A stretch of DNA of 41,552 bases. Source: a virus. Below, piece after piece: positions 17,906 to 24,015 of the stretch. The notes below the pieces were generated by a model. That model was not told where the DNA came from. It did no database searches and was given only the letters and a program-made list of their open reading frames with translations. Location: the IMG/VR virus record IMGVR_UViG_3300024264_000071, positions 1 through 41,552 of that record; one strand, written 5' to 3'. Position numbers and translations under genes: made by a program. The first letter of the stretch is position 1, and every line of letters begins with the position of its first letter.

Positions 17906-18457
17906 ATGGCACTAATAAGATTAAACAATCAGTCTTTGACCAGCGTCACTGCGTTGCCAGCGGCTATTCCTACTGGTAGCGTGTTGCAGGTTGTTAGCGC
18001 AACAGAAACTGCTGCATCTTCATTCTCAAACAGTGGCGCATTTGCTGATGTAAACGGTTTGACATTAAACATCACCCCAGCATCTAACAGCAGTAAAATT
18101 ATGCTAACCGCTTCAGTTGTGGCATCAGTCCAAAACACAAATGCTGATGGTTTAGTGTTACGATTCACTGGCGGCAATTCTACAAATTACATTGCTGATA
18201 CAGAAGGTAGCAGAATATCTGGTGCAGTAGGTATGAAAACGGAAAGCACAAACTTTCACTTTTACTTTGTTCCATTTCCTTTTCCTATGCAGTACCTAGA
18301 CAGTCCAGCAACCACAAGTCAGATAACCTACAAAGTGCAAGCGGCCTACACAGGTGGTTCAGGAACTTTGTATTTCAATCAAGCAGGGCAAGATGGCGAC
18401 AACAATACGCATATGAGAACAGCATCGACATTGACTGCAATGGAGATAGCTGGCTGA
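17906..18457 (+). CDS. Fibre-tip-like protein, SSKI type, paralogue
   Basis: A 183-aa beta-rich protein with the LNITPASNSSKIML pattern shared with 16395-16988 and an aromatic stretch FHFYFVPFPFPMQY that may be surface-exposed. It is the last gene of the fibre locus and overlaps the first lysis gene by one base (TGATG). A receptor-contacting role is inferred from family type and place. Confidence 0.78.
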   Translation: MALIRLNNQSLTSVTALPAAIPTGSVLQVVSATETAASSFSNSGAFADVNGLTLNITPASNSSKIMLTASVVASVQNTNADGLVLRFTGGNSTNYIADTEGSRISGAVGMKTESTNFHFYFVPFPFPMQYLDSPATTSQITYKVQAAYTGGSGTLYFNQAGQDGDNNTHMRTASTLTAMEIAG

Positions 18458-18660
18458 TGAAACAAGTACAGGAAGTAACCCCAGAACTCCGTGTTGCCCT
18501 CGACTTAGAGAGCCATGAGAAAGAATGTGCAGTGCGCTACAAGGCTGTTGGTGATAAACTTGAAAGCCTTGATAAGCGTCTGTGGCGTTTAGAAGCAATG
18601 ATTATGGGGTCAACGATTATTGTTGTTGGCCTCGCTGCATCCTTACTAATGAAACTGTAG
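18457..18660 (+). CDS. XhlA-like small membrane protein, possible holin
   Basis: A 67-aa protein: an acidic helical N-terminus with coiled-coil spacing (ESHEKECAVRYKAVGDKLESLDKRLWRLE) and one C-terminal membrane segment of about 20 residues (MGSTIIVVGLAASLLM) ending in Lys. This is the layout of haemolysin XhlA-type proteins found with endolysins. It opens the lysis region, being followed by other membrane proteins, a 3TM-type holin and the endolysin. Confidence 0.72.
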   Translation: MKQVQEVTPELRVALDLESHEKECAVRYKAVGDKLESLDKRLWRLEAMIMGSTIIVVGLAASLLMKL

Positions 18661-18670
18661 GAGAATAGCC

Positions 18671-19141
18671 ATGTTAGCAGAACTAGCGGCGGCTAATGCT
18701 GCCTTTGCCATTATAAAGCAAACTCTAGCCAATGGTAAGGAACTAGTTGACGCTGGCACGGCTATCTCTCAGTACGTGGATGCCAAAGAAACTTTACAAT
18801 CTAGAGCCAACAAAAAGAAAAATTCTTTCTGGAACCAAGTAGGCGGTAAGTCTGGTAATGACCTAGAAGAGTTTATGGCTTTAGAAAAAATTAAGCAGCA
18901 GGAAAACGAACTGCGTGAGGCTATGCAGCTTTACGGTAGGGCAGGACTGTGGCAGGATTGGGTTAAGTTTCAAGCAGAAGCACGTAGTAAAAGAATTGCT
19001 GCACAAAAGCAAGCGGAAAAAGAACGACAACAATTTACCGACAACTGCATTATAGTCTTTTATTGGGCAGTATGTATAGGACTAGGACTAGCAATGCTAG
19101 GTATTATTCTGTGGGTTATTAAGGAGAGTATGAATGTTTAA
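18671..19141 (+). CDS. Membrane protein of the lysis region, 156 aa
   Basis: A hydrophobic/Ala-rich N-terminus (1-25), a long charged helical middle rich in Lys, Glu and Gln (about 50-120) and a strong membrane segment near the C-terminus (IIVFYWAVCIGLGLAMLGIILWVI). A helical stalk plus a membrane anchor next to holin and endolysin would suit a spanin-like or ejection-related protein, but I know of no proven function. GGAG precedes the ATG and the 3' end overlaps the next gene. Confidence 0.72.
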   Translation: MLAELAAANAAFAIIKQTLANGKELVDAGTAISQYVDAKETLQSRANKKKNSFWNQVGGKSGNDLEEFMALEKIKQQENELREAMQLYGRAGLWQDWVKFQAEARSKRIAAQKQAEKERQQFTDNCIIVFYWAVCIGLGLAMLGIILWVIKESMNV

Positions 19142-19337
19142 GACAATAGTACTAGCATGTGCTATAGCTTCTCCTGACATGTGCTGGGAATACCATGATA
19201 CACGTGGCCCCTATGAGACACAGAAACAATGTAAAGCTAGAGCCTACGAAATGGGTAATATGATTGCAGAGGTGCATGAGGGTGCTATCATGGCACAAAA
19301 GTTTAGATGTAAGCAACTAAGAGGTCAGGCACTATGA
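19134..19337 (+). CDS. Small Cys-containing exported-type protein, paralogue of 22899-23087
   Basis: A 67-aa protein with a short hydrophobic start (MFKTIVLACAIAS) and Cys residues spaced as C-x8-C ... C ... C (DMCWEY, QKQCKARAYEMG, KFRCKQL). The gene at 22899-23087 encodes a protein of the same outline: hydrophobic start, C-x4-C, a Cys about 15 residues later and a final F-x-C near the end. Periplasmic disulphide-bonded proteins are likely. Its place inside the lysis region could mean a role at the envelope. Confidence 0.68.
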   Translation: MFKTIVLACAIASPDMCWEYHDTRGPYETQKQCKARAYEMGNMIAEVHEGAIMAQKFRCKQLRGQAL

Positions 19338-19678
19338 TACTAGGAGTAGTACAAGCAGTAGCTGGACTAGCCAGTACATGGATGGAAGGTAAGGTTGAGA
19401 CACAAAAAGCCAAAGTAGCTGTAGCAAAGAAGGTTGCTGCTGGTGAAATGGAGTGGAACCAGACCATGGCACAGGCTTCTGCATCCTCGTGGAAGGATGA
19501 GTGGCTAACAATTTTGGTGAGCATACCCCTGATACTAGCCTTTACAGGACACGAAGACATCGTTCAACGTGGCTTCCAAGCATTAGACAGTATGCCAGAC
19601 TTTTATAAGACTGCTGTAGGCGTTGTATTCGCTGCAAGCTTTGGTGTTCAACAACTTACTAAGATGTTTAAAAAATAG
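19334..19678 (+). CDS. Holin, 3TM/GTA-TIM type
   Basis: A 114-aa protein with the pattern of 3-transmembrane holins related to the gene transfer agent holin: an N-terminal hydrophobic helix, a charged middle, then SSWKDEWLTILVSIPLILAF and a third hydrophobic segment YKTAVGVVFAASFGVQQL followed by a Lys-rich end. The W-K-D-E-W ... P-L-I ... A-A-S-F-G series is characteristic. The endolysin is encoded 150 bases downstream. Confidence 0.82.
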   Translation: MILGVVQAVAGLASTWMEGKVETQKAKVAVAKKVAAGEMEWNQTMAQASASSWKDEWLTILVSIPLILAFTGHEDIVQRGFQALDSMPDFYKTAVGVVFAASFGVQQLTKMFKK

Positions 19679-19686
19679 AGGTAACT

Positions 19687-19830
19687 ATGAGCCTATACGA
19701 AAACATTAACAAACGTAAAAAAGCTGGCACTAGCAGACCTAAGAGTAAGTCTACCATATCAGCTAAATCCTATGCTAATATGAAAGCTGGGTTTCCTAAA
19801 AAGACAGATAAATATAAGAAGAAAACATGA
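19687..19830 (+). CDS. Small basic protein with KTDKYKKK end
   Basis: A 47-aa very basic protein (NINKRKKAGTSRPKSKSTIS ... KAGFPKKTDKYKKKT). Its C-terminal eight residues match those of the protein at 912-1034, and 20 bases are identical. Proteins of the 'N-I-N-K-R-K-K-A-G-T-S-R' kind recur near lysis genes of marine phages, with no function known to me. The stop overlaps the ATG of the endolysin (ATGA). GAGG upstream at 19678-19681. Confidence 0.75.
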   Translation: MSLYENINKRKKAGTSRPKSKSTISAKSYANMKAGFPKKTDKYKKKT

Positions 19831-20246
19831 ACTATTCACAGTTAATTCAGCAACTTAAACGTCACGAAGGATTGAGGTTAAAGCCCTATACATGCACAGC
19901 AGACAAGCTTACTATCGGTGTTGGAAGAAACTTGGAAGATGTAGGTATCTCAGAAGAAGAAGCAGAGATGTTGCTGATAAACGACATAGAGAGAGCAACA
20001 AACCAACTCATACTGAAGTTTCCTTGGACAGAAGACCTAGACACGGCACGTTTTCAAGCCCTTATCAACTTCACCTTCAACGTAGGGATAGGGACAGTGG
20101 GCAAGTTCGTAAACGCAATGGCTCTGCTAAAGGACGGAAACTACGATATGGCAGCAGACGAATTTCTGAACAGCAGGTGGGCTAAACAAGTAGGCCAACG
20201 TGCGGTAGAAGTTGCGGAGCAGATACGCACAGGAGAGTGGCAATGA
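19827..20246 (+). CDS. Endolysin, T4-type lysozyme (GH24) with Glu-Cys-Thr triad
   Basis: A 139-aa muramidase that cleaves the glycan strands of peptidoglycan at lysis. RHEGLRLKPYTCTADKLTIGVGRN gives Glu14, Cys23 and Thr29 in the positions of T4 lysozyme Glu11, Asp20 and Thr26. Cys in place of Asp is a known natural variant of the family. ALINFTFNVG and the final R-W segment also fit. No signal or membrane anchor is visible, so release depends on the holin. It replaces the amidase used by T7. Confidence 0.93.
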   Translation: MNYSQLIQQLKRHEGLRLKPYTCTADKLTIGVGRNLEDVGISEEEAEMLLINDIERATNQLILKFPWTEDLDTARFQALINFTFNVGIGTVGKFVNAMALLKDGNYDMAADEFLNSRWAKQVGQRAVEVAEQIRTGEWQ

Positions 20247-20401
20247 CCAATAAATATAACACTAGTGGTACATCAACGCCTACTCTGGCTGACAACCTTG
20301 GTATAGGTGATAGATATAAAAAGAAAAAACTACCAAAGAAAAAAGATAATAATGGTATTCTTAAATATTTCAAAGACCTAATGAAAGGTAGCAGTACATG
20401 A
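20243..20401 (+). CDS. Small Lys-rich protein, 52 aa
   Basis: A 52-aa basic protein with GIGDRYKKKKLPKKKDNNG in the middle and a helical amphipathic end (ILKYFKDLMKG). It overlaps the endolysin stop and the small terminase start by four bases each, so it is part of one translation-coupled string. The R-Y-K-K-K segment echoes the ends of the two KTDKYKKK proteins. Function unknown. Confidence 0.68.
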   Translation: MTNKYNTSGTSTPTLADNLGIGDRYKKKKLPKKKDNNGILKYFKDLMKGSST

Positions 20402-20613
20402 CAGAAAAACAACAGATGGATGATTTACATGCTGCTGTAACACAGGACTTGTTACTACGTGTACGCAGTGGGGAAGCTACAGCGTCTGAGTTGTCGGTAG
20501 CTGTCAAATTTTTGAAGGACAATGGTGCATCTCTGGATGTTATTATGGCAGAAAGTCCTATGGCAAGTTTATTAGAGGATCTGCCGTTTGACGTAGCGGA
20601 GAGTGTACAATGA
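20398..20613 (+). CDS. Terminase small subunit (T7 gp18-like)
   Basis: A 71-aa helical protein that matches the short small-terminase proteins of marine T7-like phages: DLHAAVTQDLLLRVRSGEAT followed by ELSVAVKFLKDNGAS. It is expected to assemble on the concatemer junction and hand DNA to the large subunit. T7 gp18 is 89 aa. The large subunit lies 460 bases downstream, with two small genes between them. Confidence 0.82.
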   Translation: MTEKQQMDDLHAAVTQDLLLRVRSGEATASELSVAVKFLKDNGASLDVIMAESPMASLLEDLPFDVAESVQ

Positions 20614-20921
20614 GAGGCCATAACGCAAGTCTAGCATCTAAGAACGTCACGCTACCTGCTGACCAGTCTTGGGTAAAGGTATTAGATAACAACCCATCTC
20701 GTATGTACCTATGTATTCAAAATGACCACAACAACCATTCTATTACTATAGGCTTTAGTAATAACACTACAGCACCTACAAGCGGTCTTAATCTTGATGG
20801 TTCTGCTACCGTAGGGGACAAGGCAGCTACGTGGGAGTTCTCAGTAGCACCTATAAACGCTATATGGGCAAAGGTAAACGATGCACATACACACGACATC
20901 GAAGTGATATATGATGACTAA
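20610..20921 (+). CDS. Small beta-rich protein between terminase genes
   Basis: A 103-aa protein with beta-strand alternation (WVKVLDNNPSRMYLCIQND, ITIGFSNNTTAP, WEFSVAPINAIWAKV). The layout resembles small virion proteins such as the one at 13565-13900. It is coupled to the small terminase gene by a four-base overlap. A structural role is likely but not shown. Confidence 0.72.
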   Translation: MRGHNASLASKNVTLPADQSWVKVLDNNPSRMYLCIQNDHNNHSITIGFSNNTTAPTSGLNLDGSATVGDKAATWEFSVAPINAIWAKVNDAHTHDIEVIYDD

Positions 20922-21030
20922 ACATGTGTGTAAACATTGTAAGACTGTCCAGTACATTCCGAAGCTATTTGAGAATGTAAAACTACTATGCTATATATGT
21001 ACAAATAAAATAGTGTTTAATCGCTCATAG
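20911..21030 (+). CDS. Zinc-ribbon microprotein, 39 aa
   Basis: A short ORF overlapping the end of the preceding gene by 11 bases. It encodes HVCKHC ... LLCYIC, two CxxC pairs 16 residues apart, which would bind one zinc. A second ATG lies one codon later. The paired cysteines argue for a real gene although the ribosome site is weak. Function unknown. Confidence 0.5.
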   Translation: MMTKHVCKHCKTVQYIPKLFENVKLLCYICTNKIVFNRS

Positions 21031-21075
21031 AAGCCCACTGACAGGCCTTAGAGCCTTGAGAGGTATGTACCCACT

Positions 21076-22761
21076 ATGCAACAACCAAACGCCGTCCCTG
21101 AGGCTCTGAGAGACTTTAGGAACTTTACATACTTAGTATGGCAACATTTGGGATTACCAGAGCCTACACCAGTACAGTACGACATTGCACATTACTTGCA
21201 GCACAGTCCCAAGCGTTGTATTATTGAAGCTTTCCGTGGTGTAGGTAAGTCTTATATCACTGCTGCCTACGTAGTACACCAGTTACTGCTAGACCCACAG
21301 TTAAAGTTTATGGTGGTGTCTGCATCTAAGGCACGTGCTGATGACTTCTCTACGTTTACGCAGCGTATTATTATGGAATTGCCCATATGCCAGCATTTGG
21401 TGGCTAAAGAGGGGCAGAGATGGTCTAAGATAGCCTTTGATGTAGCACCAACTAGAGCATCTGGTAGCCCCTCAGTCAAGTCTGTGGGTGTGACAGGGCA
21501 GCTTACAGGTTCACGTGCTGACATTATTATCGCTGATGACGTAGAAGTCCCTAACAACTCCATGACCCACATGATGCGTGAGAAACTGGGGGAGACTGTT
21601 AAGGAATTTGATGCTGTCTTGAAGCCTGACGGTAAGATTATTTATCTTGGTACACCTCAGAATGAAATGAGCCTGTATAACGTACTGTTGGGGCGTGGAT
21701 ACGCCATGAGAGTATGGCCTGCTCGTTATCCTAGCCTAGAACGCGCAGAGAAGGCCTATGGGGGGCGTCTAGCACCTTTCTTGTATGAAACCCTACAGGA
21801 AAAGTTAGAGGCCGTGTACGGTCATCCTACGGACGCTAAACGATTTGATGATGAAGACTTATTAGAAAGAGAACTTAGTTATGGTAGAAGTGGTTTTGCT
21901 CTGCAATTTATGTTGGATACTAGTCTCAGTGACGCAAACAAATATCCGCTTAAACTGAGTGACCTAATTATCTACTCCTGTGACAAGGATACAGCACCAG
22001 AAAAGATGGTGTACGGAATAATGAAGCCCATGTCAGAGATTCCTAACGTGGGTTTGAGTGGCGATAAGTACTATGCGCCAGAAGATACAGTAGGTAGGGC
22101 TAAATACACAGGCTCAGTGATGGCTATTGACCCATCAGGTAGAGGTAGTGACGAGACTGCCTACTCGATTGTGAAGATGTTGAATGGTTATCTGTACGTG
22201 GTGGACTGTGGCGGTGTTGAGGGTGGTTACTCTGACACTACACTACAGCACCTTACAGACCTCGCCAAGATACATCAGGTAAATACGGTACTCATAGAGA
22301 GTAACTTTGGTGACGGTATGTTTACTGAGTTGCTCAAGCCGTACATGTTGAAGACTTATCCAGTTACGCTGGAAGAGGTTAGGCATAATACACAAAAGGA
22401 AATGCGTATCATTGATACGTTAGAGCCTGTGATGAACCAGCATAGACTTGTAGTAGACCCTAAGGTCATACAAAAGGACTATGACAGTGTACAGAACATG
22501 CCCCCTGAAAAGGGTATTAAGTACATGCTTACCTATCAGATGACTAGGATAACTAAACAACGTGGAGCATTAGCACATGACGATAGACTTGACGTACTTG
22601 CTATGGCAGTGCAGTACTGGACAGAGCAAATGGCTGCTGATGCAGATACAGAAATACGAACAAGAAAAGAAGAACTACTGGATAGTGAACTAGAAAAGTT
22701 TATGTCTCACATGAATGTTTCTGGCATTAGTAACAAGCAGGATGGATGGATAGCTTTCTAA
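21076..22761 (+). CDS. Terminase large subunit (T7 gp19-like)
   Basis: A 561-aa packaging motor. The ATPase has Walker A at residues 52-59 (AFRGVGKS) and Walker B ending in Asp154-Asp155 (IIIADD). The nuclease has Asp352 in MAIDPSGRGSDET, a middle strand VLIESNFGDG and HDDRLD at 501-506. Length and motifs match T7 gp19 (about 586 aa). Its stop codon is contained in the 13-bp promoter-like motif at 22758-22770, and a strong hairpin follows. Confidence 0.96.
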   Translation: MQQPNAVPEALRDFRNFTYLVWQHLGLPEPTPVQYDIAHYLQHSPKRCIIEAFRGVGKSYITAAYVVHQLLLDPQLKFMVVSASKARADDFSTFTQRIIMELPICQHLVAKEGQRWSKIAFDVAPTRASGSPSVKSVGVTGQLTGSRADIIIADDVEVPNNSMTHMMREKLGETVKEFDAVLKPDGKIIYLGTPQNEMSLYNVLLGRGYAMRVWPARYPSLERAEKAYGGRLAPFLYETLQEKLEAVYGHPTDAKRFDDEDLLERELSYGRSGFALQFMLDTSLSDANKYPLKLSDLIIYSCDKDTAPEKMVYGIMKPMSEIPNVGLSGDKYYAPEDTVGRAKYTGSVMAIDPSGRGSDETAYSIVKMLNGYLYVVDCGGVEGGYSDTTLQHLTDLAKIHQVNTVLIESNFGDGMFTELLKPYMLKTYPVTLEEVRHNTQKEMRIIDTLEPVMNQHRLVVDPKVIQKDYDSVQNMPPEKGIKYMLTYQMTRITKQRGALAHDDRLDVLAMAVQYWTEQMAADADTEIRTRKEELLDSELEKFMSHMNVSGISNKQDGWIAF

Positions 22762-22805
22762 AGTTACAACCTAGACAAGACCCCCTTTACTATATCTTTA
22801 AGATA
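22755..22805 (+). repeat. Inverted repeat, left arm
   Basis: This arm spans the promoter-like motif and the hairpin's left side. Read on the minus strand it matches 27062-27113 on the plus strand with one single-base gap and three mismatches; the block 22777-22805 is identical except for one G. Confidence 0.92.
22757..22779 (+). promoter_or_regulatory. Candidate phage RNAP promoter after terL (phiOR-like place)
   Basis: CTAAAGTTACAAC at 22758-22770 followed by CTAGACAAG; it includes the terL stop codon. Its neighbour downstream is the hairpin at 22777-22814. T7 has promoter phiOR at the corresponding right end. The whole block is repeated in inverted orientation at 27062-27113. Confidence 0.65.
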
Positions 22806-22814
22806 GGGGGTCTT
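22777..22814 (+). terminator. Strong hairpin after terL
   Basis: A 9-bp perfect outer stem, AAGACCCCC with GGGGGTCTT, encloses an inner stem TATCT/AGATA. No long T run follows, so it may be a terminator, a 5' stabilising hairpin or an end-processing signal rather than a classical terminator. Confidence 0.7.
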
Positions 22815-22857
22815 TAAGGGTCTTTAAGAGTCTTTAAGGGTCTTTAAGGGTCTTTAG
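22808..22857 (+). repeat. Five 10-bp tandem repeats
   Basis: Five consecutive units of GGGTCTTTAA; the third begins GAG and the last ends in TTTAG. The unit shares CTTTA with the short repeats (CCTAAAG, reverse CTTTAGG) that flank T7 terminal repeats. Confidence 0.9.
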
Positions 22858-22898
22858 GTATGCTGCTTATGCTTCGGCTATGAGAATAAGGCAAGATT

Positions 22899-23087
22899 AT
22901 GGAAGTAATATGGACACTAATGCTTACTGTATGTTCTCCTGTCAATTGTTTGACACAAGATGTACAGTGGTTTGATACTGAACCTGCTTGTATTGAGATG
23001 AAGATAGTGCATGAGGAGTATCCACTAGATGGTCATTGGAAGACTGTAGACTTTGTATGTACCATTAAGGGTGCTAAACAGGCCTAA
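22899..23087 (+). CDS. Small Cys-containing exported-type protein
   Basis: A 62-aa protein with a hydrophobic start (MEVIWTLMLTVCSPVNC), QWFDTEPACIEMKIV and a final VDFVCTI. Cysteine spacing and outline match the protein at 19134-19337, so the two are probably paralogues. It lies between the terL-end repeat array and the putative genome terminus, similar to T7 gene 19.5 in place though not in sequence. An envelope or periplasmic location is likely. Confidence 0.65.
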   Translation: MEVIWTLMLTVCSPVNCLTQDVQWFDTEPACIEMKIVHEEYPLDGHWKTVDFVCTIKGAKQA

Positions 23088-23089
23088 AA

Positions 23090-23119
23090 ATGACGAAAAA
23101 ATCTGAGGGGGTATATAAT
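23090..23119 (+). promoter_or_regulatory. Candidate host sigma-70 promoter
   Basis: -35-like ATGACG at 23090-23095, 18-base spacer, perfect -10 TATAAT at 23114-23119. Transcription would start near 23126, about 40 bases before a strong terminator stem. Confidence 0.45.
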
Positions 23120-23163
23120 ATTAGTAGATGCGCGTGACCCCCATGACACCTTAAAATCTATGC

Positions 23164-23229
23164 GACCCCAAAGATTCTTCAGGGTGCCTTCAAATGTTAG
23201 GCGTGGCTAAGATTCTTTGGGGTCTTTTA
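23164..23229 (+). terminator. Terminator-like hairpin
   Basis: An 11-bp perfect stem, GACCCCAAAGA (23164-23174) with TCTTTGGGGTC (23214-23224), with further pairing possible in the 39-base loop, followed by TTTTA. It would end transcripts from the promoter at 23090-23119 or from the late region. Confidence 0.65.
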
Positions 23230-23238
23230 GAATCTTTT

Positions 23239-23260
23239 GTGTGTCTCTCTCTATCTGTTC
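23239..23260 (+). other. Segment like the end of the T7 terminal repeat (pac-like)
   Basis: GTGTCTCTCT followed by CTATCTGTT. From memory, T7 carries GTGTCTCTCT-GTGTCC-CTATCTGTT just inside the right edge of its left terminal repeat, a packaging signal. With the 10-bp array and terL upstream, this marks the probable genome end. Confidence 0.5.
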
Positions 23261-23352
23261 TTGTTCTGTTCTTAACAAACCTTAGAGTCCTAGAACATAA
23301 CCAGAACAAACCACTAGACACTTTAAGTATATATAAACACCTGTCAAAAACC

Positions 23353-23387
23353 TGACACTTGTCAATATTCTGACGCTGCAAGTGTCA
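23353..23387. repeat. 9-bp inverted repeat
   Basis: TGACACTTG at 23353-23361 and CAAGTGTCA at 23379-23387, 17 bases apart, with GTCAATATT and GTCAAATATT beside the arms. It could be a protein-binding site or part of an AT-rich origin. Confidence 0.55.
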
Positions 23388-23435
23388 AATATTAGTCGTT
23401 TACTTTCTCAATTATTTCGTGGTAGGTTTAAGCAT

Positions 23436-23513
23436 CGAAAGAAAACGTACCGACTTACTCGCAAGAGCAATAGCAAGAAACTTTCGACAAGGCCGAAAGA
23501 AAGCGCAAGAGCA
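23436..23513 (+). other. Alternative stem-loop leader element
   Basis: CGAAAG (23436-23441), CTTTCG (23481-23486) and CGAAAG (23494-23499) allow two mutually exclusive stems. CGCAAGAGCA occurs twice (23460-23469, 23504-23513). The pattern suits an RNA switch or a processed early leader, but no known family is recognised. Confidence 0.4.
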
Positions 23514-23575
23514 GTACGACTAACCTTGCTAGGCCATACGAATAAAAGAATAGCCTAATAAATACAGAAAGTGCA

Positions 23576-23604
23576 TTGACTACCGAATAAAAATAGAATA
23601 CGCT
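23576..23604 (+). promoter_or_regulatory. Candidate early sigma-70 promoter
   Basis: -35 TTGACT at 23576-23581, 17-base AT-rich spacer, weak -10 TACGCT at 23599-23604. It is placed to drive the early island and the RNA polymerase genes with host RNAP. Confidence 0.35.
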
Positions 23605-23716
23605 TTAGAGACTAAACAAACGCTTGATAGCGATAAGACAACCGAAGTCCGTGGAACGGCGTGGCTATAGAACCCAGAATATAGTGGAGGCGGGGTGGGT
23701 CAAAGGTCTGGTGCCA

Positions 23717-23758
23717 AGCTAGGCGTGGGCGGGATAGCAACCGTAAAAACGCCTAGCT
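23717..23758 (+). other. 10-bp stem-loop before the first early gene
   Basis: AGCTAGGCGT (23717-23726) pairs perfectly with ACGCCTAGCT (23749-23758); an inner CGG/CCG pair shortens the loop. It ends 46 bases before the ATG of the first early gene, so it lies in that gene's 5' leader. It may be a processing site, in the manner of T7 early RNase III sites. Confidence 0.55.
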
Positions 23759-23804
23759 ATTACAAGGTGCAATGGTGCGCCTATATTGAGAGAGAGACTT
23801 CATT

Positions 23805-24005
23805 ATGAAAACCAAAACTATCAAAATGTTCGGCAAGACTGTAGCAGTAGTAGGCAAGCGTCCACGCGTTAACAAGTATCGTTTCGGTGTTAGCAGTGGT
23901 AGCACGTTTATGGGCTTGCATACAGGCAAGGTTAGTCGGTACTTGCATGTGCCAGCGTTTGCCAACCGTACTTTCGGTGGTGTTGCAGACATCACACGCA
24001 CTTGA
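23805..24005 (+). CDS. First early protein, basic, 66 aa
   Basis: A 66-aa basic protein (MFGKTVAVVGKRPRVNKYRFGVSSG, then GLHTGKVSRYLHVPAF) with two or three likely beta strands and a net positive charge. The ATG is preceded by GAGAGAGA. I do not recognise it. As the first gene behind the early leader it is a good candidate for a host-takeover protein, which is inferred from position only. Confidence 0.65.
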   Translation: MKTKTIKMFGKTVAVVGKRPRVNKYRFGVSSGSTFMGLHTGKVSRYLHVPAFANRTFGGVADITRT

Positions 24006-24015
24006 CATATAGGGG

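Larger units (their letters stand above)
23088..23804 (+). other. Non-coding terminus/leader region
   Basis: About 717 bases without a convincing ORF on either strand. In order it holds a candidate sigma-70 promoter (23090-23119), a strong terminator (23164-23229), a CTCTCT...CTATCTGTT segment like the end of the T7 terminal repeat (23239-23260), an inverted repeat (23353-23387), repeated CGAAAG/CTTTCG elements (23436-23513), another candidate promoter (23576-23604) and a 10-bp stem (23717-23758). In T7 order this is where the physical ends and early promoters should be. Confidence 0.8.

Noticed and set aside
19892-20185. 97-aa plus-strand ORF inside the endolysin gene
   Set aside because: It is an Arg-rich shadow frame; the overlapping frame has all lysozyme motifs.
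23717-23758. tRNA-like or cobalamin-riboswitch element
   Set aside because: The 10-bp stem lacks tRNA arms, and no B12-box-like sequence was found near it or near the reductase gene.
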